Virus record (IMG/VR): IMGVR_UViG_3300023174_000077
Coordinates: 58,095-122,094 of that record
Origin: a virus
Strand: one strand, 5' to 3'
DNA: 64,000 bases
The notes under the pieces were generated by a model that had not been told where the DNA came from, ran no database searches, and saw nothing but the letters and a program-made list of their open reading frames with translations. The position numbers and the translations under genes are program-made. This document shows, in pieces, positions 1 through 7,148 of the stretch (positions are counted from its first letter, which is position 1; each line of letters begins with the position of its first letter).

Positions 1-1399
1 GTATAATAATTTGTTCAGACTTAAATGAATCTGCAAAAACCACATTAAAAAGATTTTTAATTGATACACCTGTTGATAAAGTTCCATAAGATGCTATAAG
101 TATTCTTACTTTACCATCATTTAATTCCATTTGTTTTTTGATTTCTTCTCTTTGTTTTGTTCCAATTTCACCATCAATATAATAAAATTCTTTATCGCTA
201 ATATCTTTTTGTAATTTTTCTAAAATTTTTTGACCATATTCAATAGTATGAAATAATACCAAAGTATTATTGGTGCATTTTTCAACTATTTTTTTAATAA
301 AATCTAATCTTTTATCAGAAACATGTATATATTCTTTTTCAATCAAGTATGCTGCTTGCCCAGCTCCTTGTTTTTTGACATAATTTATTTTATCATTAAA
401 TTCTTTATCATTATGATTCAAAATTAATACTTTTATATCCATAGGAGTAATAATTCCCTTTTCAATTAAAGTTTTTGCTTCTACATTTGAAATTATAGGT
501 CCCAAAACAGATTGTATATAAAGTATTTCCATTGTTTCTTCAGTTGGAAATGTTCCAGATACACCATAACGATTATATGCAAAGCCAAATGTTTTTGATA
601 AAATTGTTTTTAATGATTTTGCCTTACAAGTATGTGCCTCATCACATGCTACTGTATGAAATTGCTCAAAAAATTCCTTTGGATAATTTACTAATGATTG
701 ATATGTGCCGATACAAATATTAGGATTTTCAGAATTAGAATGTTTTCGTGGTCTATCAGACATAATTTCTTCAATATTTAATTGCAGAGGATTAAGATTT
801 CCACCATCTAATTCTTTATTTCCACCAATGTTGTAATCAATAATGTCATCAAAAAATTGTGTTACGAGTGATATAGATGGAACAATTAAAAGCATTTTTG
901 CATCTGGATTGATATGTAAAAGTGTATAAAAAAATACAATTGATATAATTAATGATTTGCCACCAGAGGTTGCTACTTCGGCTAAACAATAACGATTTTT
1001 TAAAATTTTAAAAGCAGTTTCTATTTGATGATCATAAGGCATAAAAGGAACCCATTGTCCATCTTTTTTAACTTTATGATTTTTAAAAAAATCTTTACAA
1101 AATGCTTGCACTTGCTCTAATGTAACATTTCTATTAATTGGGAAATCTTCTTTATTGGTGATTGTAAATTTAGTATCAATAATTTGGCATGCTTTTAAGC
1201 ATTCTCTCCAAAGTCCTAAATTAATTTTCCCATTATGGAAAACAGTATCTTTTCCGTTCCAATATCCCGCTTTAAAAGCAGGAGTGAAGCGGTAGCCTTT
1301 AGGGTTACGAGTTAACCATATTTCTAATTGGTGATATTCTGTTCGTGTTGCTTGTGAAACAATAAACTTTTCGGTTTGAGGATCGTATGTAAGTTCCAT
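1..1399 (-). CDS. uvsW: UvsW-like DNA/RNA helicase (C-terminus cut by window edge)
   Basis: SF2 helicase. In T4, UvsW unwinds R-loops and branched DNA and moves replication from origin- to recombination-dependent initiation. I translated the minus strand by eye. The frame is open for 466 codons from ATG at 1399 to the left edge. The N-terminal accessory region (first ~110 residues) is followed by a Walker A variant ATSGGKS, a DEAH box in ACDEAHTCK, motif III SGTFPT, and a second RecA lobe with LVLFHT, YIDGE, and ASYGTLSTGVSIKNL, typical of UvsW. The last visible residues are SFKSEQIII, so motif VI lies outside the window. It diverges from the tagged ADP-ribosyltransferase-like gene at 1443. 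Identification is firm from motif order; exact substrate is inferred from T4. Confidence 0.92.
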   Translation of the reverse strand, partial: MELTYDPQTEKFIVSQATRTEYHQLEIWLTRNPKGYRFTPAFKAGYWNGKDTVFHNGKINLGLWRECLKACQIIDTKFTITNKEDFPINRNVTLEQVQAFCKDFFKNHKVKKDGQWVPFMPYDHQIETAFKILKNRYCLAEVATSGGKSLIISIVFFYTLLHINPDAKMLLIVPSISLVTQFFDDIIDYNIGGNKELDGGNLNPLQLNIEEIMSDRPRKHSNSENPNICIGTYQSLVNYPKEFFEQFHTVACDEAHTCKAKSLKTILSKTFGFAYNRYGVSGTFPTEETMEILYIQSVLGPIISNVEAKTLIEKGIITPMDIKVLILNHNDKEFNDKINYVKKQGAGQAAYLIEKEYIHVSDKRLDFIKKIVEKCTNNTLVLFHTIEYGQKILEKLQKDISDKEFYYIDGEIGTKQREEIKKQMELNDGKVRILIASYGTLSTGVSIKNLFNVVFADSFKSEQIII

Positions 1400-1427
1400 A
1401 AAAGTTATATTAAAATAAATAAGAAGG

Positions 1428-1438
1428 TTTAATATATA
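1428..1438 (+). promoter_or_regulatory. TTTAATATATA phage promoter motif, 4 nt before the 1443 start
   Basis: Exact TTTAATATATA followed by GTGT and the ATG at 1443. The same word recurs before many genes here. With a -10-like element this close, the transcript would be leaderless or nearly so. Confidence 0.6.
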
Positions 1439-1442
1439 GTGT

Positions 1443-2363
1443 ATGAAATATTTAAAGTATTTTGAATCAAAGGTAATACCTTTTAAAAAAATATATTCTG
1501 ATTATAGAACTATAGATATAGAAAATTTGAAACCATTGAAGGATTCTGATACAATTATAGTATATCATGGATTTTATAGTTTATCTGATGCTAAAATTGC
1601 ATTAACACAAGGTTTATCAGGACAAGATATTGCTAAAAGAGTTTATAGTTATGAATCTGGTAATAATAAAAAAGGGCTATTTGTCTCAATTGATTTCAAT
1701 GTGGTTAAAAGACGATTTTCATCTTCTGGTATAATAATTGAATTTGCAGCAAAAGTTGCTGATTTAGAAGCACCAATATGGGTGGAGGGTAGATATTATA
1801 CACAAGGAGAATATACCAAATCATTTACTGATTGGAATCATGAAACTGGAACTTCAAAACAGAGAGAAGAACAAAGATTAAAACAAAGAAAGCAATTAGC
1901 AAATAGCGAGTATGATTTTATAAGATTAAGCGATAGACCTGAATTGGCCGAATCTTTATATTTAAATTCTGAAAATCAAGCACTTTTTGTTGGGAATTTA
2001 AATCCAAATATGATTAAAGCGGTATGGTATAATTCAAAAGAAAAATATAATGACCCTTGGAAAAGATTTACAACCAAGGAATTTACAAAAAAATTTAGTT
2101 TGAAAAAGGATAAATACAAATATCCACACCGTCAATATTTACCAAATGATGAATTCACAATTGAAGATTTTAAAAGAAGAGTTTTTAAATTCTCAAAAAC
2201 ACCACAAGAAGCTGAAGAAATGTTCCAAAACTATTTGGAACATTATTTAAACGATAAGTACGCTAATAGATATGAATTGAGACAAATGGGATTTTTTCCA
2301 AAACAAATTGCTGAAATTTTGCGTTTAAGAGATACTAATGATTTTGACAAATGGATTAAATAA
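1443..2363 (+). CDS. Tagged ADP-ribosyltransferase-like protein (putative packaged effector)
   Basis: 306 residues. The N-terminus MKYLKYFESK is one of the recurrent capsid-targeting-like tags in this window. After it, residues ~38-45 read TIIVYHGFYS, then GLFVSIDFN (~77-85) and IIIEFAAKVADLEAPIW. This YHG ... GLFVS ... layout is that of phage ADP-ribosyltransferase-like domains. The middle has a charged R/K/E/Q-rich stretch (EEQRLKQRKQ), then ENQALFVGNLNPNMIKAVW, a segment I associate with a family common in marine phages. The C-terminal ~100 residues are unassigned. If the analogy to T4 Alt holds, it would be packaged and injected to modify host proteins. Catalytic residues cannot be proven by eye. 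ART assignment is moderate; the tag is directly visible. Confidence 0.55.
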   Translation: MKYLKYFESKVIPFKKIYSDYRTIDIENLKPLKDSDTIIVYHGFYSLSDAKIALTQGLSGQDIAKRVYSYESGNNKKGLFVSIDFNVVKRRFSSSGIIIEFAAKVADLEAPIWVEGRYYTQGEYTKSFTDWNHETGTSKQREEQRLKQRKQLANSEYDFIRLSDRPELAESLYLNSENQALFVGNLNPNMIKAVWYNSKEKYNDPWKRFTTKEFTKKFSLKKDKYKYPHRQYLPNDEFTIEDFKRRVFKFSKTPQEAEEMFQNYLEHYLNDKYANRYELRQMGFFPKQIAEILRLRDTNDFDKWIK

Positions 2364-2386
2364 ACTCATCTAATTAGATGAGTTTA
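2361..2386. terminator. Bidirectional terminator containing both stop codons
   Basis: Perfect 26-bp palindrome (TAAACTCATCTAA / TTAGATGAGTTTA) followed by T-rich sequence on the plus side. The stop of the plus gene (2361-2363) and of the minus gene (2374-2376) both lie inside it. Confidence 0.8.
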
Positions 2387-3252
2387 TTTTTATTTAAGAA
2401 ACCATATTTTTTAAATAATTTATATGTTAATATTTTATACCACGGCAAATCACTAACAAAATTAATATTAAGCTTATCATAAGCATATTTAGCATTTTCC
2501 GAACAATTGTCTATTTTACCAGACCATTTTATAACTTCCTGATTGATGTTGATATTTGATTCGACTAAGAATACCCCATTTCCATTTAATTCTGCTGAAC
2601 GTCCTACTAATATAGTATTATCAGATTGATTGGTATTGACGAAAACTTTAAAATTATTTAATGTGCCTACCTGAAATATTTTTTGTTCAAGTTGGAAGGT
2701 GTCACTGACTCTGCTTAGTGTTGTGTAACAAAAATTTGCCGAATCTTGAATTATTGGTAAAAATTTTGGACTTATTACTATAAATGTTGCAGCTCCAAGA
2801 CGAGAATTTACAGCTATAAGATTTGAAAGAATTGTAATTCTTGTTATTAAGCTTCTAAATTCTGTTGCATCATCTTTATTTGTATCATTTATTAAAATAT
2901 CGGCATCTCCTTTAATCCATTTTGTAAATTTAGTCCAAATGTTAGTTTGTTCTGTTCGTGTATTTTTATATGATTTATCATTTTTATCTGCTAATTCTAC
3001 ATATTTATCATATAATTGTTGTGATAAATTATTAATTAAAATTGATTTACTAGATTTAACAAAAGTATATTGCTCACATTTAAAAGTTTTTTTATTAATA
3101 CCTAAACTAATAGTTGAATAAGAAGTAGTTTCATCTTTTGTGATTGATTGATCAATATAACTGATTTGAAATTCCGGTTTATCTGTTTTATAAATAGCTG
3201 CTGTATTTAAAAATGACGAATTTAGATAATTTGTTTCATTATTTTTATTCAT
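2374..3252 (-). CDS. Hypothetical protein with gp23-like capsid resemblance
   Basis: 292 residues, not firmly recognised. Residues ~135-235 contain LIAVNSRLGAATFIVISPKF, then FQVGTLNNFKVFVN, NTILVGRSAELNGNGVFLVE. That order (RxGAxxxIxSP, GTLxxxxKVFV, TxLVGxxxxxxxGVF) is how the C-terminal part of T4-type gp23/gp24 capsid proteins reads. The protein is much shorter than gp23 (~520 residues), and the first 130 residues look unlike a capsid protein. It may be a capsid-derived decoration or vertex protein, or a chance likeness. Its start lies 7 nt after the stop of upstream clpP, so the two are probably co-transcribed. Confidence 0.5.
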   Translation of the reverse strand: MNKNNETNYLNSSFLNTAAIYKTDKPEFQISYIDQSITKDETTSYSTISLGINKKTFKCEQYTFVKSSKSILINNLSQQLYDKYVELADKNDKSYKNTRTEQTNIWTKFTKWIKGDADILINDTNKDDATEFRSLITRITILSNLIAVNSRLGAATFIVISPKFLPIIQDSANFCYTTLSRVSDTFQLEQKIFQVGTLNNFKVFVNTNQSDNTILVGRSAELNGNGVFLVESNININQEVIKWSGKIDNCSENAKYAYDKLNINFVSDLPWYKILTYKLFKKYGFLNKNKLI

Positions 3253-3259
3253 TTTATAT

Positions 3260-3919
3260 TTATTTTTTTCGTGGTTTAATTATTTCATCGATAATACCAT
3301 ATAATTTAGCTTCGGAAGAAGTCATCCAATAATCTCTATCAGAATCTTTTTCAACTTTTTCAAATTTTTGTCCAGTATTTTCAGAAATAATTTCATATAA
3401 TTCTTTTTTAAGAGAATTTATTTCTTTTGCATCAATTTCTATATCTGATGCCTGAGCGTATCCAGTATATCCAATCGGTTGATGTATCATTGTTCTCGCT
3501 CTTTTTAATGATTTTCTTTTTCCTTTTGTTCCCGCACATAATATAACAGCTGCCATTGACGCTGCTAATCCAGTATTTATTGTTATTACGTCTGGACGTA
3601 TAAATTCCATTGTATCTAATATACCAAGTCCATCATATACAGAACCACCTGGTGAATTAATATACATTTTTATATCTTTTTTATGATCCAATTGTTCTAA
3701 ATAAAGTAATTGGTTTTTAATTAATTCGGATGTATAATTATCAATTTCGTCATTGAGAAATACAATTCTATCATTAAGTAATTTGGTATAAATATCTAAC
3801 ATAAATCCTTTTTCATTATCAATAATAAAATGGGAATTATTGTGAATTGTTTGTCTAATGACACTTTCAGGAACTTTTGAATAAAGAAATTTTTGATAAT
3901 CTGATGCTAATTTTTTCAT
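3260..3919 (-). CDS. clpP: ClpP-like serine protease
   Basis: 219 residues, the length of a bacterial ClpP subunit. It shows the ClpP core YINSPGGSVYDGLGI, the nucleophile in GLAASMAAVI (Ser121), His146 in MIHQP, and an Asp in DSDRDYWM (Asp196), so the triad is intact. An N-terminal extension of ~35 residues precedes the ClpP fold. ClpP forms tetradecameric chambers fed by ClpX/ClpA/ClpC. No Clp ATPase gene is visible here, so the phage subunit would have to work with host unfoldases. Phage ClpP homologues are also used as prohead proteases, so a capsid-maturation role is possible. A ClpS adaptor is encoded at 56905-57183. Family assignment is firm; role is open. Confidence 0.93.
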   Translation of the reverse strand: MKKLASDYQKFLYSKVPESVIRQTIHNNSHFIIDNEKGFMLDIYTKLLNDRIVFLNDEIDNYTSELIKNQLLYLEQLDHKKDIKMYINSPGGSVYDGLGILDTMEFIRPDVITINTGLAASMAAVILCAGTKGKRKSLKRARTMIHQPIGYTGYAQASDIEIDAKEINSLKKELYEIISENTGQKFEKVEKDSDRDYWMTSSEAKLYGIIDEIIKPRKK

Positions 3920-3967
3920 AAGAGTTATATATAAGAATTGCGAAAAGATTAAAATCCAAAATTATTT

Positions 3968-3978
3968 TTTAATATATA
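3968..3978 (+). promoter_or_regulatory. TTTAATATATA phage promoter motif upstream of 3994
   Basis: Exact match to the recurrent motif, ending 15 nt before the ATG at 3994. The leader is A-rich with no Shine-Dalgarno sequence. Confidence 0.55.
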
Positions 3979-3993
3979 AAAGAAAAAATTAAT

Positions 3994-4293
3994 ATGAAAT
4001 TAACATTTGATATGCATGGTTATACAATCGTTATTGAAGAAACGGAAGAAAATTTAATTAGAGTTTCTGCAACAAAAGACGATGAAGTAGTTGAAGAATT
4101 TGAACTTGAAGGTGGTGAAGATCATCCCGATATGGAAGACGAATCTTTACCAGAAGTAGGTGAAGAAGAAGGCGAAGAAATTGAGGGTGAAACACCAGAA
4201 GGAGATTTCGAAGAAACAGAAGAAGTAAATCCAGAAGAAAAACTTGGCGAGTCTAAATTATACAATTTTGCTGCTTTTTTAAATAGAAAATAA
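3994..4293 (+). CDS. Small acidic protein
   Basis: 99 residues, function unknown. The first ~35 residues (MKLTFDMHGYTIVIEETEEN) look like a small beta-strand domain. The middle 50 residues are dominated by Glu and Asp with Gly/Pro spacers (EEEGEEIEGE). The last residues, KLYNFAAFLNRK, resemble the N-terminal tags found elsewhere in the window but sit at the C-terminus. A long acidic stretch would suit a scaffold/core component, a DNA mimic or a host-protein antagonist; nothing decides between these. It has its own motif promoter and terminator, so it is a monocistronic unit. Confidence 0.75.
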   Translation: MKLTFDMHGYTIVIEETEENLIRVSATKDDEVVEEFELEGGEDHPDMEDESLPEVGEEEGEEIEGETPEGDFEETEEVNPEEKLGESKLYNFAAFLNRK

Positions 4294-4313
4294 TTTTATT
4301 ATCTTTAACTTAA

Positions 4314-4342
4314 AATACCTGCATGATTTCCGTGTAGGTATT
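4314..4342 (+). terminator. Terminator of the acidic-protein gene
   Basis: Stem AATACCTGCA / TGTAGGTATT (one G-U pair) with a 9-nt loop, followed by CTTGTTTA. It sits 20 nt after the stop at 4293. Confidence 0.65.
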
Positions 4343-4376
4343 CTTGTTTAATAATAAATTAATATATACATTAAAA

Positions 4377-4408
4377 TTTGTTTATTCAATAAATTTTAAT
4401 TATCTTTG
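4377..4408 (+). promoter_or_regulatory. Bacteroidota-type vegetative promoter
   Basis: TTTG at 4377-4380, 20-nt spacer, TATCTTTG at 4401-4408. This matches the Bacteroidota sigma-ABfr consensus (TTTG, 19-21 nt, TAnnTTTG). The ATG of the HAD gene follows 14 nt later. It suggests transcription by unmodified host RNA polymerase, that is, early expression. Confidence 0.85.
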
Positions 4409-4422
4409 CACAAAGAAATATA

Positions 4423-5544
4423 ATGAGAAAATTAAGTAATTACAATTCTTTTTTAGAAACTAACAGGTTAAGCTATTATAGTTTTGACTGGGATGACAAT
4501 ATATTACATATGTCAACTCCTATTCACATGGATAAATTAGTTGAAGGTATTTGGCAACCTTTATCTGTATCACCTGCAGAATTTGCCATAGTTCGTAATG
4601 ATGTAAATTATCGGAATAGAGATAATAACCCCTATAAAGCTTATGAAGAATTTAGAGATATGGGTCCAAGAGGCAATCAATCTTTTTTATTAGATGTGAA
4701 AACCGCTATTCAAGATTCTAAATTCGGCCCTTCATGGGATAAATTTATTCAATGTTTAGTTGAAGGTTCTATATTTGCTTTAGTAACGGCAAGAGGACAT
4801 GAATATCAAACACTTAAAAATGGTGTTAAATATATTATTGATAATTGTTTAACAAAAGAACAAGGTGACTTAATGTATAAAAATTGCCATAAGTTTTTAA
4901 CTTATTTTGAGAATAAAACTATGGTAAGAGAAAATAATACCAATTTATCAAATACTAATTTAATAAACTATTATTTAGACAAATGTAAGTTTTATGGAGT
5001 TGGGTTTCCATTTTCTGCATCATTTAATAATGAATTTAAATTAGATCCTTCAATTAAAATCGAAGAAGCAAAGAAAATAGCATTAGAAAAGTTTTTGAAT
5101 ATTTGTAATAATTATGGATTAAAATCTAAAAAATATGTTTCGGTCGGATTTTCTGATGATGATAAGAAAAATGTAGAACATGTTAAAAAGTTTTTTGAAT
5201 TTAAATCTACTATTTATGAACATATGAAATTAAATGTGTATGATACATCTAATAAAGTATCACATAAAACAAGATTTGAAAATGGTATAACAGAAGATAT
5301 GGGTCCTTCAATATCAGGAAAAGAAAATTCTCTTTTAAGATTTATGGGTCCGAATTCGATGCCAAATACTTTGCAAAATGCAACTAATGATTGGAGTCAA
5401 CCAAATTACACTTTATTACAAAAATCGAAAGTAGCAAACCTTTTAACAAAAGATTCTATAAAAAAGAAAGTAAAAAAGTTAAAAAAGAAAAATGCAAAAC
5501 CTAAAGATAACCTTAATACAACCAAACATAATTTGGGAAAATAA
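4423..5544 (+). CDS. HAD-like phosphatase, tagged N-terminus
   Basis: 373 residues. HAD motif I is FDWDDNIL (Asp22/Asp24), motif II is ALVTARGHE, and a motif III/IV acidic cluster is VGFSDDDKKN. Large insertions separate motifs I and II, and a lysine-rich tail (SIKKKVKKLKKKNAKPK) ends the protein. MRKLSNYNSFLE at the start fits the tag shared by other proteins here. The gene has a host-type promoter 14 nt upstream and overlaps the next gene by 53 bp, so the two are probably expressed together early in infection. Substrate is unknown; nucleotide, sugar-phosphate and RNA-end phosphatases all occur in the superfamily. Family assignment is firm. Confidence 0.8.
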   Translation: MRKLSNYNSFLETNRLSYYSFDWDDNILHMSTPIHMDKLVEGIWQPLSVSPAEFAIVRNDVNYRNRDNNPYKAYEEFRDMGPRGNQSFLLDVKTAIQDSKFGPSWDKFIQCLVEGSIFALVTARGHEYQTLKNGVKYIIDNCLTKEQGDLMYKNCHKFLTYFENKTMVRENNTNLSNTNLINYYLDKCKFYGVGFPFSASFNNEFKLDPSIKIEEAKKIALEKFLNICNNYGLKSKKYVSVGFSDDDKKNVEHVKKFFEFKSTIYEHMKLNVYDTSNKVSHKTRFENGITEDMGPSISGKENSLLRFMGPNSMPNTLQNATNDWSQPNYTLLQKSKVANLLTKDSIKKKVKKLKKKNAKPKDNLNTTKHNLGK

Positions 5545-6256
5545 AAAAGTTAATTTAACTAATTATGAAACTTATATAAATAATATAACATCCAAACCGG
5601 ATGTTATTATTTTGCCTGAAATGTTTTCAACAGGTTTTATAATGAAGCCAGAATTGGTAGAAAATATGAATGGTGATACTATTAATTGGATGAAAAATAT
5701 AACCAATAATAGTAATTCATATTTGATGGGTAGTTTAATTATTAAAGAATTAGATAATATATTTAATCGCTTTTTATGTATTAAAGGAGAATTAATTGAA
5801 TTTTATGATAAAAAACATTTATTTGCTTATGCTGGTGAAGATAAATGTTATACTGCTGGTAATCAGAGAAAAATAATTAATATAAATGGTTGGCGTATCT
5901 TATTACAAATATGTTATGATTTAAGATTTCCTGTATTTTCAAGAAATCAAGATGACTATGATGTAATTGTATATGTTGCTAATTGGCCAGCTAAAAGAAG
6001 TTTAGCTTGGAAAACACTTTTACAAGCCAGAGCAATTGAAAATCAATCTTATGTCATTGGCGTTAATAGAGTTGGAATAGATGGTAATAATTTAGAATAT
6101 ACAGGTGATAGTAGTTTGATTTCACCCATAGGTGAAATCATTTGGACTTCTGAAGAAGAAGAAGTTATAGATTTAGAATTAGATGCAAATTTATTGCAAC
6201 AAGTAAGAAATCAATTACCATTTTTAAAAGATAGAGATAATTTTGAAATAAAATAA
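5492..6256 (+). CDS. Carbon-nitrogen hydrolase, omega-amidase (YafV/Nit2) type
   Basis: 254 residues, a full-length nitrilase-superfamily enzyme. The catalytic triad is visible: Glu43 in ILPEMFSTGF, Lys107 in FYDKKHLF, Cys141 in QICYDLRFPVFSRN. LPEMFSTGF and CYDLRFPVFSRN are characteristic of omega-amidases, which hydrolyse alpha-ketoglutaramate or alpha-ketosuccinamate to the 2-oxoacid plus ammonia. The start lies inside the upstream HAD gene in another frame (53-bp overlap). I kept it because MQNLKITLIQPNIIWENK is the normal first beta strand of the fold. The enzyme would be cytosolic and metabolic, which is unusual for a phage. With the glutamine synthetase at 59692 it suggests interest in ammonia/glutamine flow. 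Subfamily is inferred by eye. Confidence 0.85.
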   Translation: MQNLKITLIQPNIIWENKKVNLTNYETYINNITSKPDVIILPEMFSTGFIMKPELVENMNGDTINWMKNITNNSNSYLMGSLIIKELDNIFNRFLCIKGELIEFYDKKHLFAYAGEDKCYTAGNQRKIININGWRILLQICYDLRFPVFSRNQDDYDVIVYVANWPAKRSLAWKTLLQARAIENQSYVIGVNRVGIDGNNLEYTGDSSLISPIGEIIWTSEEEEVIDLELDANLLQQVRNQLPFLKDRDNFEIK

Positions 6257-6277
6257 CCACTTATAATGTGGTTATTT
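6251..6277. terminator. Bidirectional terminator
   Basis: AAATAACCAC-ttataat-GTGGTTATTT between convergent genes. It includes the stop of the omega-amidase gene and ends just before the stop of the minus-strand membrane protein gene. Confidence 0.75.
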
Positions 6278-6278
6278 A

Positions 6279-6566
6279 TTAATCAATTTTATCATTATCT
6301 TCTTTTGCAACTTCATTTCCACTTGAAGCTATTTTATCGTCGGATTTTTTAAAAATACTTTCAGCCATATTAAATCCAAATAAACCAGCTACTACTAAAA
6401 GTAAGCCATCGAACATTGAATCAGGACATATCCATTTGCTATTACCAGCGGCTATAAATGCTAATGCAATGCAACTAAAAAGTGTGACTAAGCCAGCAAA
6501 TCTCTTTGAACTAAGAGGACTATTTGCGCTTAATAGATCAAGAAAAAACTTTTTCATGTTAAACAA
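6279..6566 (-). CDS. Small two-helix membrane protein (holin-like)
   Basis: 95 residues. Two hydrophobic segments (RFAGLVTLFSCIALAFIAAG, then GLLLVVAGLFGFNMAE) are joined by a short polar turn containing a Cys, and a charged tail of ~28 residues follows (KKSDDKIASSGNEVAKEDND). Size, two predicted transmembrane helices and a hydrophilic C-terminus suit a class II holin, and SSKRFxGL before the first helix recalls small holin-like proteins of Bacteroidota phages. No endolysin is adjacent, so lysis function is an inference. Other phage inner-membrane proteins, such as exclusion proteins, look similar. Confidence 0.65.
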   Translation of the reverse strand: MFNMKKFFLDLLSANSPLSSKRFAGLVTLFSCIALAFIAAGNSKWICPDSMFDGLLLVVAGLFGFNMAESIFKKSDDKIASSGNEVAKEDNDKID

Positions 6567-6630
6567 TAATTTTTTATATGATATATATTATATAAAAAAA
6601 TAAATTCATGGTAAGTGGATTAGTCAATAG

Positions 6631-7119
6631 ATGTTTAACAGAATTAAAGAAGATTTTTTAAAATTAAAGAAAATTTTTAAAGCAAAGAATGAACATTTTC
6701 TAAAAACAGATTTTGTTTTTTATAAAAGGTGGAAATTATTAATAAAAATTTTAATTTTTTTTAATAAAAATTATGTGGCTTGTGAAATAGCTCGTAAAAA
6801 ATTTAAAGTTCATAGAAATTTTATAGTTATCGGTTTAAAATGGAATGGTAAAAATGTTAAAAGAAGAGCCATTGGTTATGCAAAAGACTTTGTTAATTCA
6901 AATAGAGATGCAAAGTGCATTTATTGCGAAACAAAATTAACAGAGGAAAATGCCACAACTGATCATATAATACCAATTGCTTCCGGTGGTAATAATTGCA
7001 AAGTTAATTTAATAGTATGTTGCCAGCCTTGCAATTCCGATAGAGGAACAACACCGTTTAAAAAATATCTAAAACAAAAAAATATAAAATATAAAAAAAG
7101 TAAATATACTTTTATATAA
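6631..7119 (+). CDS. HNH endonuclease
   Basis: 162 residues. The C-terminal half holds an HNH module: CIYCETKL, TTDHIIPIASGGNN, NLIVCCQPCNSDRG. Two CxxC knuckles bind zinc, and the DH ... N ... N residues form the beta-beta-alpha-metal site. The basic N-terminal ~85 residues (many Lys/Phe/Ile) have no recognised domain. As a free-standing phage gene it is most simply a homing-type mobile endonuclease, though a packaging or degradative role cannot be excluded. It sits alone between two bidirectional terminators, as expected for an insertion. Confidence 0.88.
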   Translation: MFNRIKEDFLKLKKIFKAKNEHFLKTDFVFYKRWKLLIKILIFFNKNYVACEIARKKFKVHRNFIVIGLKWNGKNVKRRAIGYAKDFVNSNRDAKCIYCETKLTEENATTDHIIPIASGGNNCKVNLIVCCQPCNSDRGTTPFKKYLKQKNIKYKKSKYTFI

Positions 7120-7148
7120 AAAATGGATTAATTTTTAATCCATTTTTT
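7118..7148. terminator. Bidirectional terminator
   Basis: AAAAAATGGATTAA / TTAATCCATTTTTT inverted repeat separating the convergent HNH and primase genes. A- and T-tracts flank it on both sides, and both stop codons touch it. Confidence 0.8.
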
